16,641 nucleotides of DNA from Gammaproteobacteria bacterium. Its GTDB lineage: Bacteria; Pseudomonadota; Gammaproteobacteria; Pseudomonadales; Azotimanducaceae. The stretch is from assembly GCA_030430515.1 (NCBI GenBank), contig JAUIKX010000030.1:1-16641 (forward strand), written 5' to 3'. Shown here piece by piece: positions 1 through 7,418 of this stretch (position 1 is its first letter; every line of letters begins with the position of its first letter). The translations under genes and the position numbers were made by a program. Under the pieces are notes generated by a model. It saw nothing but the letters and a program-made list of their open reading frames with translations, was not told the origin of the DNA and did no database searches.

Positions 1-368
1 CCAGGGCTGACCCGGATATAGGCCCGCTTGTGGTAGCGCCCGCTTAGACGGGCGCCGAAGTCGGCAATCCACATTTGCCAGCCATATTTTTCTCTGAGCG
101 CCTTCAGGGCGCTTGCGATACTTTGCTCGTCGTCGACCAGTTCTGCCGTGGCCGGAAACCATTCACCCAGCAGCTTGCCACGAACGTCGCAGCGGGCGAT
201 CTCTGCGCGGCGGCTGTTTCGCAGGCGTTTTACCTTGCCGGCGTTACCTGCGCTGAAGATGTAGAGGTGTTCGCCGTGTTCCGCAAACCAGACCGGGGTG
301 GCGACCTTACGGCCGTCTTTACGAAAGGTGGCCAGCGAAAGGTAGTTGCTGTCGGTGAGTGCCTGCAC
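1..368 (-). CDS. PPOX-fold (Rv2061-like) flavin/F420-type oxidoreductase, 3' end cut by window edge
   Basis: This is a small split-barrel protein of the pyridoxamine-5'-phosphate-oxidase-like superfamily, closest by eye to the Rv2061-type 'PPOX class probable F420-dependent' group. I read 122 residues: an N-terminal LATFRKDGRKVATPVWFA strand pair (12-29), LYIFSAGNAGKVKRLRNS (35-52, the usual cofactor-phosphate contact region), and a C-terminal KYGWQMW...SGRYHKRAYIRV (94-120). Family members are about 130 residues, so only a few residues are probably missing. The start is GTG at 366-368; an in-frame TGA lies five codons upstream of it, so no earlier start is possible. It sits 4 bases after the moeA stop, so the two are probably co-transcribed. 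The cofactor (FMN, F420 or another) and the substrate cannot be read from the sequence. Confidence is high for the fold and low for the reaction. Confidence 0.82.
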   Translation of the reverse strand, partial: MQALTDSNYLSLATFRKDGRKVATPVWFAEHGEHLYIFSAGNAGKVKRLRNSRRAEIARCDVRGKLLGEWFPATAELVDDEQSIASALKALREKYGWQMWIADFGARLSGRYHKRAYIRVSP

Positions 369-372
369 CGGT

Positions 373-1623
373 TCAAAGCTCGCTCAGCGGTAGTATCTGC
401 ACGGGCTCGCCGGGCTTCAGATCCGCGCGCTCTTTCGGTACCTCCACCAGGCAATTGGCTTCGGCGAACGACGACAGCCGGTTGGAGGCCTGATGGCCGG
501 TGATGCTGACTTCGATGGTGCCGTCTTCCATGCCACGAAAATGGCCGCGCTGATACTCGGCCCGCCCCGGCGTGTGCGCAACCTCCGAACTCAGGCGGGC
601 GGTCAGCCGGACGGGTATGCGTGGTGTGGCGCCACACAGGGTCAGCACAGCCGGCCGGGCAATGAGCAGCCAGGTGATGATCGTCGAGACCGGGTTGCCC
701 GGCAGGCCGAAAAATGCGGCTTCGCCGATGTTGCCGAACGCCAGCGGTTTGCCGGGCTTCAGGTTCAGGCGCCAGAAATCGAGCGCTCCCAGCTCCTCGA
801 CGATACCTTTGACGTGATCGTGATCACCGACCGACACGCCGCCGCTGGTGATGATGACGTCGCACCGCCCGGCAGCGGATGCCAGCGCGTCGCGAATGGC
901 TTCCGGGTCGTCTCTGAGGTTGCCGAAATCTTCGATTTCCACCGGCAGGTCGTTCATCAGCGCCATCAGCGCATGTCGGTTGGACTCATAAATGGCGCCT
1001 GCGGGCAGCGCTTCCGGCGGAACGTCGAGATCACAGAGCTCATCGCCGGTGGAGAATAGGCCGACTCTGGGACGGCAGAAGACAGGTACCCGGCTGATGC
1101 CAGACGCTGCATAGCGGCCGATGCGGAACCCATCGATGCAGGTTCCTTCGGGATCCAGCAGCGTACCCGCCTCGACATCGTGCCCGGTTGGCCGGATGTT
1201 CGATCGGGGATCGGGCGAGCCGGTGATACGCATTTCATCGCCATGCGCGTCGGTGTCTTCCTGGAGAACGACTCTGCGGCAACCTGCCGGAGTGGCGGCG
1301 CCAGTGAACACCCGCACGCACTCACCGGGCTCGACGCTGCCATCGAATGGGTGGCCGGCCGCGCTCGTGCCGATCACCTTGAATGTCCTGCCGCTGACGT
1401 CGATCTCCGGTGCCTCTGCCAGCGCGTAGCCGTCCATCGCCGAGTTGTCGAACGGCGGCAGGGCGAGCGGGGTGTGTACGGGTTCTGCAAGAACGCGCCC
1501 CAGCGCCTCTTCAAGGGCCACCACCTCGACCTCCATCCTGGCATCGGTGCGCGGCAGGATCTGCGCTCTTATTCGTGAGAGGGCTACGTCCAGGTCCAGG
1601 GGTTCGTTAGAATGGTTGCTCAT
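373..1623 (-). CDS. moeA: Molybdopterin molybdotransferase MoeA
   Basis: MoeA inserts molybdenum into adenylylated molybdopterin, the last step of Mo-cofactor synthesis, in the cytoplasm. The 416 residues match the family length (about 411 in E. coli). Visible motifs are PPFDNSAMDGYA (57-67, with the conserved Asp pair), RVFTGA near 104-109, STGDEL (191-196), the MPT-binding TSGGVSVGDHDHVK stretch (259-272), LKPGKP (288-293) and FGLPGNPVST (305-314). The frame stays open upstream to 1854, but that part would run antisense through tsaB and precede the family's N-terminus. I therefore chose ATG 1621-1623, which gives MSNHSNEPLDLD, with a modest GGA about 10 bases upstream. The gene diverges from tsaB across 25 bases, so its promoter must lie partly inside tsaB. 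moaA-E and mobA are not in the window. Confidence 0.95.
   Translation of the reverse strand: MSNHSNEPLDLDVALSRIRAQILPRTDARMEVEVVALEEALGRVLAEPVHTPLALPPFDNSAMDGYALAEAPEIDVSGRTFKVIGTSAAGHPFDGSVEPGECVRVFTGAATPAGCRRVVLQEDTDAHGDEMRITGSPDPRSNIRPTGHDVEAGTLLDPEGTCIDGFRIGRYAASGISRVPVFCRPRVGLFSTGDELCDLDVPPEALPAGAIYESNRHALMALMNDLPVEIEDFGNLRDDPEAIRDALASAAGRCDVIITSGGVSVGDHDHVKGIVEELGALDFWRLNLKPGKPLAFGNIGEAAFFGLPGNPVSTIITWLLIARPAVLTLCGATPRIPVRLTARLSSEVAHTPGRAEYQRGHFRGMEDGTIEVSITGHQASNRLSSFAEANCLVEVPKERADLKPGEPVQILPLSEL
1608..1613 (+). promoter_or_regulatory. Possible -10 element for tsaB
   Basis: TAGAAT matches the sigma-70 -10 consensus at five of six positions and lies 35 bases before the tsaB start, inside the 5' end of moeA on the other strand. 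No convincing -35 box is seen 16-18 bases upstream. The position is attractive because the moeA-tsaB gap is only 25 bases. This is inference from one hexamer. Confidence 0.3.
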
Positions 1624-1648
1624 CGACTGATCCGGTTTCTCCACCACA

Positions 1649-2275
1649 ATGAATCTGCTGGCCATCGACACTTCTTCGGCGCGCTGCTCGCTGGCGCTGG
1701 CCTTAGATGACCAAGTGTTCGAGGATACACGCACGGTTTCGCGGAAGCACAACGAAGTGCTGTTGCCGATGCTGGATGGTCTCTTCTCCACCGCGGGGTG
1801 CAGACCGGACCGGCTGCAGGGGGTCTGCTTCAATGCCGGTCCCGGTTCGTTCACGGGGGTGCGGCTCGCCGCTGCGGCTGCTCAGGCAGTCGCCTTCGCG
1901 GCCGATGCCGGAGTTGCACCCATCCGCAGTTCGGCGCTGCTTGCAGCCTGGGGTCACCGGCAGGGGGTAGAGCAGATTGTCACGAGCACACGCTCGCGGG
2001 GGCAGCTCTACTACCTGGCCCGCTACCGCCAGGACATCGGCTGTGTGAACGAAGACGTGCTCGTCGAATCGCCACCCGACTGGCTTGCAGCGGATGCGCA
2101 GATTGTCGGTGATCGGCCGCCATGGCTCGAAAGCGCATGTCTGCTCGAGACGACGGATCCGTCGCCTGCTCGCACGCTGCTCGATCTCGCACGCACGGTT
2201 GATTTTCTACCGCCCGAGCAAGCTTTGCCGGTTTACGTTCAAGGCGATACGCCCTGGAAGAAAGCCACCCCGTAA
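1649..2275 (+). CDS. tsaB: tRNA threonylcarbamoyladenosine biosynthesis protein TsaB
   Basis: TsaB (YeaZ) is the ASKHA-fold partner of TsaD in the TsaB-TsaD-TsaE complex, which transfers the threonylcarbamoyl group to A37 of ANN-decoding tRNAs. Evidence is the N-terminal phosphate-loop-like MNLLAIDTSSARCSLAL (1-17), HNEVLLPMLDGLF (34-46), the hallmark NAGPGSFTGVRLA (62-74), and the terminal PVYVQGDTPWKK (194-205), which matches the PVYLR..VAWKK end of the family. At 208 residues it is shorter than E. coli TsaB (231). The usual DAR.GE.Y segment reads STRSRGQLYY (113-122), so the conserved Asp is absent. No strong ribosome binding site is seen. In pseudomonads tsaB also lies upstream of rsmJ. 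It is followed after 35 bases by a small gene of unknown function. Confidence 0.94.
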   Translation: MNLLAIDTSSARCSLALALDDQVFEDTRTVSRKHNEVLLPMLDGLFSTAGCRPDRLQGVCFNAGPGSFTGVRLAAAAAQAVAFAADAGVAPIRSSALLAAWGHRQGVEQIVTSTRSRGQLYYLARYRQDIGCVNEDVLVESPPDWLAADAQIVGDRPPWLESACLLETTDPSPARTLLDLARTVDFLPPEQALPVYVQGDTPWKKATP

Positions 2276-2290
2276 GCGCTGAATCGGTTC

Positions 2291-2296
2291 TATACT
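2291..2296 (+). promoter_or_regulatory. Possible -10 element before the 67-residue gene
   Basis: TATACT (five of six matches to TATAAT) lies in the 35-base gap between tsaB and the next gene, 14 bases before its ATG. No good -35 box is present at 17 bases. A start site 6-7 bases downstream would leave a leader of about 8 bases, which would fit the lack of a Shine-Dalgarno sequence there. Tentative. Confidence 0.3.
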
Positions 2297-2310
2297 TCCC
2301 GCACAAGACC

Positions 2311-2514
2311 ATGAATACGATCACCCCGTACCAGCCGAAAGCCCCCCGTCCGGTGCCCCCAAGGCCGCCTGCGGTGGAGTCCGTGCAGGAGCAGCCGCGC
2401 TTTCGGCGTCTGTGGAAAGGTGCTCAAGTCGATCAGCATGCCGTGGTGACCTACAACGCGACGGCGACCACCAGCCGTGGTACGCCGTCTCGTCAGATCG
2501 ATACCTACGCTTGA
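2311..2514 (+). CDS. Small proline-rich protein of unknown function (67 aa)
   Basis: I do not recognise this protein. The first third is proline-rich and charged (APRPVPPRPPAVESVQEQPR, 11-30), followed by RFRRLWKG (30-37) and a more conserved-looking tail, VVTYNATATTSRG..SRQIDTYA (45-67). It has no signal peptide, membrane segment or cysteines, so a cytoplasmic, partly disordered protein is likely. Reasons to think it real: it fills the space between tsaB and rsmJ almost exactly, it starts with ATG 35 bases after tsaB, and its TGA overlaps the TTG that best fits as the rsmJ start. That arrangement suggests translational coupling. Against: no clear ribosome binding site. A role linked to translation or RsmJ is only suggested by position. 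Confidence 0.68.
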   Translation: MNTITPYQPKAPRPVPPRPPAVESVQEQPRFRRLWKGAQVDQHAVVTYNATATTSRGTPSRQIDTYA

Positions 2515-3215
2515 AGCCCCCCCTCTATTGCTGCGGCAACGGTTTGCCGGATGACCGGCAGCTACTTGCCGTTTTCGAGCCCGTGGCGGTGGAGGCGCTG
2601 CCGCTGAACCTCGAGGAACCGGCGCTCGGCTTCGAAGGTGGGCGTTTTTATGTGTTGCCGGGTGGCGGGGGAGCGCCCTATGCCCCCCCTCCGTTGAAAG
2701 CCGATCGTGTCAGCCGGAAGTCGCTCCTGGCACGCGCCTGTGGCCTGGAGGGGCCGATTCTCGACGTCATGGGCGGGTGGGGAACAGACGCTGCAACGCT
2801 CGAAGCGCTGGGCGCCGAGGTGGTGTCCGTTGAGCGGCAACCCATTGTCTGGGCGATGCTCCGCTCGGTGGTTGGCGGTGCTCAGCTCGGTGATGGCTAC
2901 GAGTACATTTCTGCTGGCACTCTTCCCGACCGTGCCTGGCGGGTAATCTACCTGGACCCGATGTTTGCACCGCGAGGGAGAAAGGGCCTGGCCAAACAAC
3001 CTCTGCAGATGCTGCAGCAGATCGCCGCAGGCGATGACCGGACGCTGGTGGCGTGGATCGAGCATGCCCGTGCTTATGCGAGCGATCGTGTCGTTGTAAA
3101 GCAGCGGGCCAAAGCGCCGGTCGTCAGCCGGCCCGATTGGCAGATCAGGGGGCGGTCTGTTCGGTTTGACGTCTACCGACCCGTTGCACCGCCTGCTGAA
3201 ACGCCAGGGGAATGA
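2511..3215 (+). CDS. rsmJ: 16S rRNA (guanine-1516-N2)-methyltransferase RsmJ
   Basis: RsmJ methylates G1516 of 16S rRNA using S-adenosylmethionine. The 234 residues (E. coli 250) contain the Rossmann entry ILDVMGGWGTDAATLEALG (83-101), an acidic cofactor residue in SVERQP (106-111), the RsmJ signature VIYLDPMF (145-152) followed by a basic RGRKGLAKQ (155-163), and late motifs SDRVVVKQR.KAP (191-203) and RFDVY (218-222). Motif I is DVMGGWG rather than the usual DATAGLG, so the protein is divergent. The frame is open from 2412, but the earlier part is a shadow of the preceding small gene. The TTG at 2511 gives the expected N-terminus and overlaps that gene's stop as TTGA. Its 3' end overlaps plsB by 71 bases, tail to tail. 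Confidence in the family is good; confidence in the start is moderate. Confidence 0.85.
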   Translation: MKPPLYCCGNGLPDDRQLLAVFEPVAVEALPLNLEEPALGFEGGRFYVLPGGGGAPYAPPPLKADRVSRKSLLARACGLEGPILDVMGGWGTDAATLEALGAEVVSVERQPIVWAMLRSVVGGAQLGDGYEYISAGTLPDRAWRVIYLDPMFAPRGRKGLAKQPLQMLQQIAAGDDRTLVAWIEHARAYASDRVVVKQRAKAPVVSRPDWQIRGRSVRFDVYRPVAPPAETPGE

Positions 3216-5493
3216 TGGTGCGCGCCAGCCGGGTAACGGAGTGCACCAGCTCTTCGGGTACCAGTTGACCTTCGTCGTTGGTGCGCACTACGCCGCGTTC
3301 GAGCATCTGGTCGATAAACTGGTCGAACAGCGCCCGATCGGAAAATTCGGGGGCGTTCAGGCCGTACAGCCTGGCAAGAAGTTGTGCGGCTGTCTGGCAC
3401 TCTTTCAGAAGTTCGCCGCGGGTTCGGGTGGCCTCGGTGATCAGGCTGGCCGCGATGTACATGCGCTCGAGGTTCTGCATCACGATGTCTGAAAGCAGGG
3501 CAAGACGGTGGTGCGACGTGCTTCCCGGTTGGGGTGGCAGCAGGCTGCCATCCTCCGTTGTGACGACGAGGCCAAGCTCTGCCATATGCTTTGCCGCGTC
3601 CTCCACCTGTGTCCGGCCGGCGTCCATGGAAAGTTCCCGGGCGAGGTAGGGGAGCACGGTGCTGACCATGGATATGAGGCCGTCGAGGGTGAGCGGGCGA
3701 CGTCTGTTGATCAGCAGGCAGGCAATCAGAGACGGCACCGCAAGCGTGTGTGCAACGTTGTTGCGGTACCAGGTCATGAGTACAGCGGTATTCGCATCGA
3801 GGCTGACGATGTTGCCGTAGGGTTCCTCTGCCTTCGTAATGAGCTGAAGGTCTTCCGTGTGAGCCACACAGGTCGTTTCGTCGTGGTTCGTAACCGGCCA
3901 GCCGCTCTTTCTGAGGAGCGACTGATAGCAGCCGATCTGCGCTTTGAGCTCTTCCTCTTCGATGGCCAGTCTTGGCATGTCCAGGGTTGCCAGTGAAACC
4001 AGATTGGTGGCGTTGACGTCTGCGGCCTGATTGATGCGTACCATGATTTCCCTGCCGAGACGGTTGGCCGTGTCGGCACTTGTCGGGTCGCTCTGCGTAT
4101 CGAGCCACTCGGGGAGCGACAGCGGTTCGCCGACGTTGATGCTGACCCGTCCGAAATTCTGTTTGATGAGCCGGGCGGCGCGCACCAGGTCACCCATGGA
4201 TTCACCTTTCTTGGCGCTGCCCCTCAGTTCAGCCAGGTAGCTCGCACCCTCAACAAGCTTCTCGTAGCCGAAGTACACGGGAACCAGCGCAATGGGCTTC
4301 GGCAGGCCGCGCATCTGATGGCTGATGGTCATGCGCAGCAGGCCGGTTCTGGCTTTCAGCAGACGACCGGTGCGGCTGCGCCCGCCTTCGGGAAAGAACT
4401 CGACACTGTGACCTCGACGATATACCTGGTAGAGATACTCAGAGAAAACCGTTCGGTAAACGTCATCGTCCCGGAAGCTGCGCCGCATGAAAAACGCGCC
4501 GGCGCGACGAAGGATCGATCCGAGCACCGGCAGGTTGAGGTTATCCCCGGCAGCGATGTGGGGCACCATGAGGCCGCGCTGAAACAGAAGGTAGGACAGC
4601 AGCAGGTAGTCCAGATGGCTTCGGTGCGAGGGCACGTAGACGACCGTGTGGGTTTCTGTCAGCTCCTGCAGCTGCTCAACGCCATTGAAGTCGAGACCAT
4701 CGTAAATTTTGTGCCAGAACCAGGTGAGCAGGCTCTCGAGCACACGCAGGTTGGGATAGCTCAGATCAGAAGCGATGGTTCTGGCCTGTTTCTCGGCCTT
4801 GCGGGTCAGGGAGCTGGTGGCTTTCGGGTCACCCTGCGCTTTGCGTGCAATGGCTGTCTGCACGGCTCGGGACCGGGCAATGCGACGTACCAGGGTGCGT
4901 CGGTGCGACAGGTCCGGCCCGAGAGCGGCGGCGCGCTGATTTCTCAAGCGCACACGCAGCAGCCGGGAGGCGCGCCGGCAGCGCAGCTCCAGGGAGAGTT
5001 CGTCCTCGGCAGCTTCTGCAACGGGCAAGGGCTTGCCGAGCTGCACGGAGATATCCCCACGATTGAACAGGATGTTCAGAAATCGCTTGAAGCGGCTGGT
5101 TACCGCCCAGTTCTCGGAGATGGCGCCGCGCCAGAAGGACGCTTCCCGGCTGGGCGCGCGGCCCCAGAAGACCACGGCCGGCACGAGCTCGGCTTCGCTG
5201 GCAACGGTTTCGCTGTCGCTCAGAATCGGTTCGAGCAGCTCCGGCGCGGGTCGGTTGTTCCGGCGTCGTCGCAGAAAGCCGGTGGCGCGGTTCAGAGTGA
5301 GGTACTGTCGATCCGCAAGCCCCGGCTGACCGTCTTTGAGCAGCGCAAGATCGAGCACCGCGAGATCCGTCGCCGATGGGTTGGCGAATACGTATATTGG
5401 CCTGTTGTGTCGGAGTGCATCTTCGCCGCCGAGGACCCTTGGGGTGATCCAGTGGGACAGCAGCCAGCGCGTGACTCGATGGCGAAGATTCAC
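3145..5493 (-). CDS. plsB: Glycerol-3-phosphate 1-O-acyltransferase PlsB
   Basis: PlsB transfers an acyl group from acyl-ACP or acyl-CoA to sn-1 of glycerol-3-phosphate, the first committed step of phospholipid synthesis, at the inner face of the inner membrane. The 782 residues (E. coli 807) contain all four acyltransferase blocks: I, VPSHRSHLDYLLLSY (287-301, catalytic H290xxxxD295); II, RRAGAFFMRRSF (329-340); III, EFFPEGGRSRTGR (365-377); IV, IALVPVYFGYEKL (401-413). The large N-terminal region and the C-terminal helical region are as in the family. The start is GTG 5491-5493, overlapping the gspD stop as GTGA, so plsB is probably translated by coupling to the secretin gene. The last 23 codons lie antisense to the 3' end of rsmJ. 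It is the last gene of the long minus-strand run, and I see no terminator hairpin at its end. Confidence 0.96.
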   Translation of the reverse strand: MNLRHRVTRWLLSHWITPRVLGGEDALRHNRPIYVFANPSATDLAVLDLALLKDGQPGLADRQYLTLNRATGFLRRRRNNRPAPELLEPILSDSETVASEAELVPAVVFWGRAPSREASFWRGAISENWAVTSRFKRFLNILFNRGDISVQLGKPLPVAEAAEDELSLELRCRRASRLLRVRLRNQRAAALGPDLSHRRTLVRRIARSRAVQTAIARKAQGDPKATSSLTRKAEKQARTIASDLSYPNLRVLESLLTWFWHKIYDGLDFNGVEQLQELTETHTVVYVPSHRSHLDYLLLSYLLFQRGLMVPHIAAGDNLNLPVLGSILRRAGAFFMRRSFRDDDVYRTVFSEYLYQVYRRGHSVEFFPEGGRSRTGRLLKARTGLLRMTISHQMRGLPKPIALVPVYFGYEKLVEGASYLAELRGSAKKGESMGDLVRAARLIKQNFGRVSINVGEPLSLPEWLDTQSDPTSADTANRLGREIMVRINQAADVNATNLVSLATLDMPRLAIEEEELKAQIGCYQSLLRKSGWPVTNHDETTCVAHTEDLQLITKAEEPYGNIVSLDANTAVLMTWYRNNVAHTLAVPSLIACLLINRRRPLTLDGLISMVSTVLPYLARELSMDAGRTQVEDAAKHMAELGLVVTTEDGSLLPPQPGSTSHHRLALLSDIVMQNLERMYIAASLITEATRTRGELLKECQTAAQLLARLYGLNAPEFSDRALFDQFIDQMLERGVVRTNDEGQLVPEELVHSVTRLARTIIPLAFQQAVQRVGRRQTEQTAP

Positions 5494-7409
5494 CGCGCCG
5501 GATTGCGGCCTTCGAACAACCCTTCGATCTCGCTGTCGGGGGTGCTGTTGATTTCCACTTCCCAGATGTCGCCGTATTTGCGGCGTGTCAGCTCATTGGA
5601 TTCCTCGCCGGTGTTGATGACGGTGGGACGAAGGAACACGAGCAGATTGGTTTTGTTGCGTGTGGTTCGGTCGGTGCGGAACAGCCTGCCAAGAACGGGA
5701 ATATCACCGAGCAACGGTACTTTGCGTTTCACGTCGGTGATGTCGTCCTGTATCAGGCCGCCCAGCACGATGGTTTCGTTGTGGTTGGCGAGTACCGTCG
5801 TGTCGATCTCACGCTTGGAGGTCACCACGTCGGCGAACGCATTGTCGCCGATGGCGCTTTCCACGACGCTGGTGATTTCCTGAGCGATCTCCAGCCGCAC
5901 CGACGTGCCGTCATGAACATGGGGAGTGACGGTGAGCTGCAGGCCCACGTCCTCACGGTTGACCGTGGTGAACGGATTGTTCGCCCCATCCGTGGTCGTC
6001 GTGAAAGAGCCCGTGCGGAAGGGCACTTCGTTACCAACGACGATCTTTGCTTCCTGGTTGTCCATCGTCATCAGCGACGGTGTGGACAGCAGGTTGGCGT
6101 CGGTGTTGGTCGACAGCGCACGAACGACCGCACCAAAGGATATGCCGTTGAGGTCGACTTTTGCGGCCGCCAGGGTAGGGGTGCCACTCGCTGCTGCCGA
6201 GAGCGCGCTCAGCGGATCGATATCGCTCGTGCTGGTGATGGCGCCGTCATCGGGTATCAGGCCGCCAAGCAGCGTTTGCAGAGTGGTATCCAGTGCGGTG
6301 GAGACCAGCGGCAGGGTGCCATCGCCGCCTTCGGCATCGACCGCAGCGATCGACACGCCGAGATCCTTCGTGTCATCGACTCTGACCTCGACGATCGCCG
6401 CCTCGATCAGCACCTGAGTGCGACGTACATCGAGCTTGGCGATGACGTCGAGGATCTCGTTCATGGTCCCCGGGTCGGCGCGCACGACGATGGCGTTGAG
6501 CGACTCGTCAGCATGAATGGTGGCTTCCTCGGCACCATCGTCCTTTGCGCCTTTGGGCAGCAGGGAGTTGATTGCCTCTGCGGTCTTCACGGCGTCAGCA
6601 TGGCTGAGGCGTATCACCTGGGTGGAGCCGGTCGTGGTGGCGGGCTGGTCCAGTTTGTCCACCAGCTTCAGCACTTCGGCGATAGGGCGGGGTTTACCCT
6701 TGAGCACCAGGGAGTTGTTGCGTTCGTTGGCAAGAATCTGCACACGCTGGGGGCCCTTGGCGTTGCGGCCGATCTGGTCCGGCGCCAGCTTCTCGAGCAG
6801 CGCCACGACGGAGCCTACCCAGGCCTCCTTGAGGGGGACCATTTCGATCATGTCCTCATCGCTGACGTCGATCTGACGAATGATACGGCTGAGGCGCTCG
6901 ATGTTGTCGGCATGGTCGGTGATGATGACCACGTTGGGTTGCTCGATGGGGCCGATGTGACCGTACTGCGGAATCAGCGGCCGCAGGATCTTGACGAGCT
7001 CCGTGGAGGCGACGTTCTGTGCGGAGATCACCCGAGTTACCAGTTCTCCCGCCGGGATCTGGCCGAGCTTGCCCTCGGCGCCCGGCGACTGCTTACCGAT
7101 CGCGGTCTGCTGGATGCGGATCACTTCGCCTGATTGCGATGCCGTGAAACCATGAGCGCGAAGTACCTGCAGAAAGAGCGCATAGATGGTCTCTTCGTCC
7201 ATGGACTCCTTGGAAATCACCGTGACCTTGCCTTTCAGGCGGGGGTCGATGACGAAGGTTTTGCCCGTCACTTCGGCTACGAGCTCTACGAACTCCTGGA
7301 TCGGAGCTTCCTTGAGGTTGATCTGGTACGCCCAGGCCTTCGCTGTGGCGAGGAGCGACAGCGTCAGGGCGACGAATGTGATCAGTGACAGGCGGATGGT
7401 GGTTTTCAT
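5490..7409 (-). CDS. gspD: Type II secretion system secretin GspD
   Basis: GspD forms the outer-membrane channel through which folded exoproteins leave the cell. The 639 residues read as a signal peptide with a hydrophobic core and an AWA cleavage site (1-27), an N0 domain (about 28-100), three N1-N3 modules (about 122-330), and the secretin domain (about 335-597). The secretin domain contains TPSLMTMDNQEAKIVVGNEVPF (443-464), VGLQLTVTPHV (488-498), ETIVLGGLIQDD (545-556) and the diagnostic VPLLGDIPVLGRLFR (564-578). About 40 residues follow, where pilotin-binding S-domains occur. There is no lipobox. The first residues of the mature protein (INLKEAPIQEFVELV, 30-44) are typical of GspD N0 and argue against a type IV pilus PilQ, which has AMIN domains. 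The start is ATG 9 bases after the gspC stop; the stop overlaps the plsB start. Confidence 0.96.
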   Translation of the reverse strand: MKTTIRLSLITFVALTLSLLATAKAWAYQINLKEAPIQEFVELVAEVTGKTFVIDPRLKGKVTVISKESMDEETIYALFLQVLRAHGFTASQSGEVIRIQQTAIGKQSPGAEGKLGQIPAGELVTRVISAQNVASTELVKILRPLIPQYGHIGPIEQPNVVIITDHADNIERLSRIIRQIDVSDEDMIEMVPLKEAWVGSVVALLEKLAPDQIGRNAKGPQRVQILANERNNSLVLKGKPRPIAEVLKLVDKLDQPATTTGSTQVIRLSHADAVKTAEAINSLLPKGAKDDGAEEATIHADESLNAIVVRADPGTMNEILDVIAKLDVRRTQVLIEAAIVEVRVDDTKDLGVSIAAVDAEGGDGTLPLVSTALDTTLQTLLGGLIPDDGAITSTSDIDPLSALSAAASGTPTLAAAKVDLNGISFGAVVRALSTNTDANLLSTPSLMTMDNQEAKIVVGNEVPFRTGSFTTTTDGANNPFTTVNREDVGLQLTVTPHVHDGTSVRLEIAQEITSVVESAIGDNAFADVVTSKREIDTTVLANHNETIVLGGLIQDDITDVKRKVPLLGDIPVLGRLFRTDRTTRNKTNLLVFLRPTVINTGEESNELTRRKYGDIWEVEINSTPDSEIEGLFEGRNPAR

Positions 7410-7418
7410 AGAGGGATA

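Noticed and set aside
1624..1854. N-terminal extension of moeA by 77 residues to 1854 on the minus strand
   Set aside because: It would run antisense through the conserved start of tsaB and has no MoeA similarity; ATG 1621-1623 gives the family N-terminus.
3145..3215. Bidirectional terminator between rsmJ and plsB
   Set aside because: The region is coding on both strands and I see no GC-rich hairpin followed by a T-tract.
4318..5883. Long plus-strand open frame (about 521 codons) opposite plsB and gspD
   Set aside because: It is antisense to two genes with clear motifs, crosses their junction, and shows no recognisable domain; high GC content makes such frames common.
5781..7133. Plus-strand open frame of about 450 codons opposite gspD
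   Set aside because: Composition is rich in His, Gly and Asp as expected for the complement of a GC-rich gene; no motifs, and gspD is certain.
5490..7409. Reading the secretin as PilQ (type IV pilus) rather than GspD
   Set aside because: It starts with a GspD-type N0 domain and no AMIN domains, and neighbours gspC and gspN rather than pilM-P.
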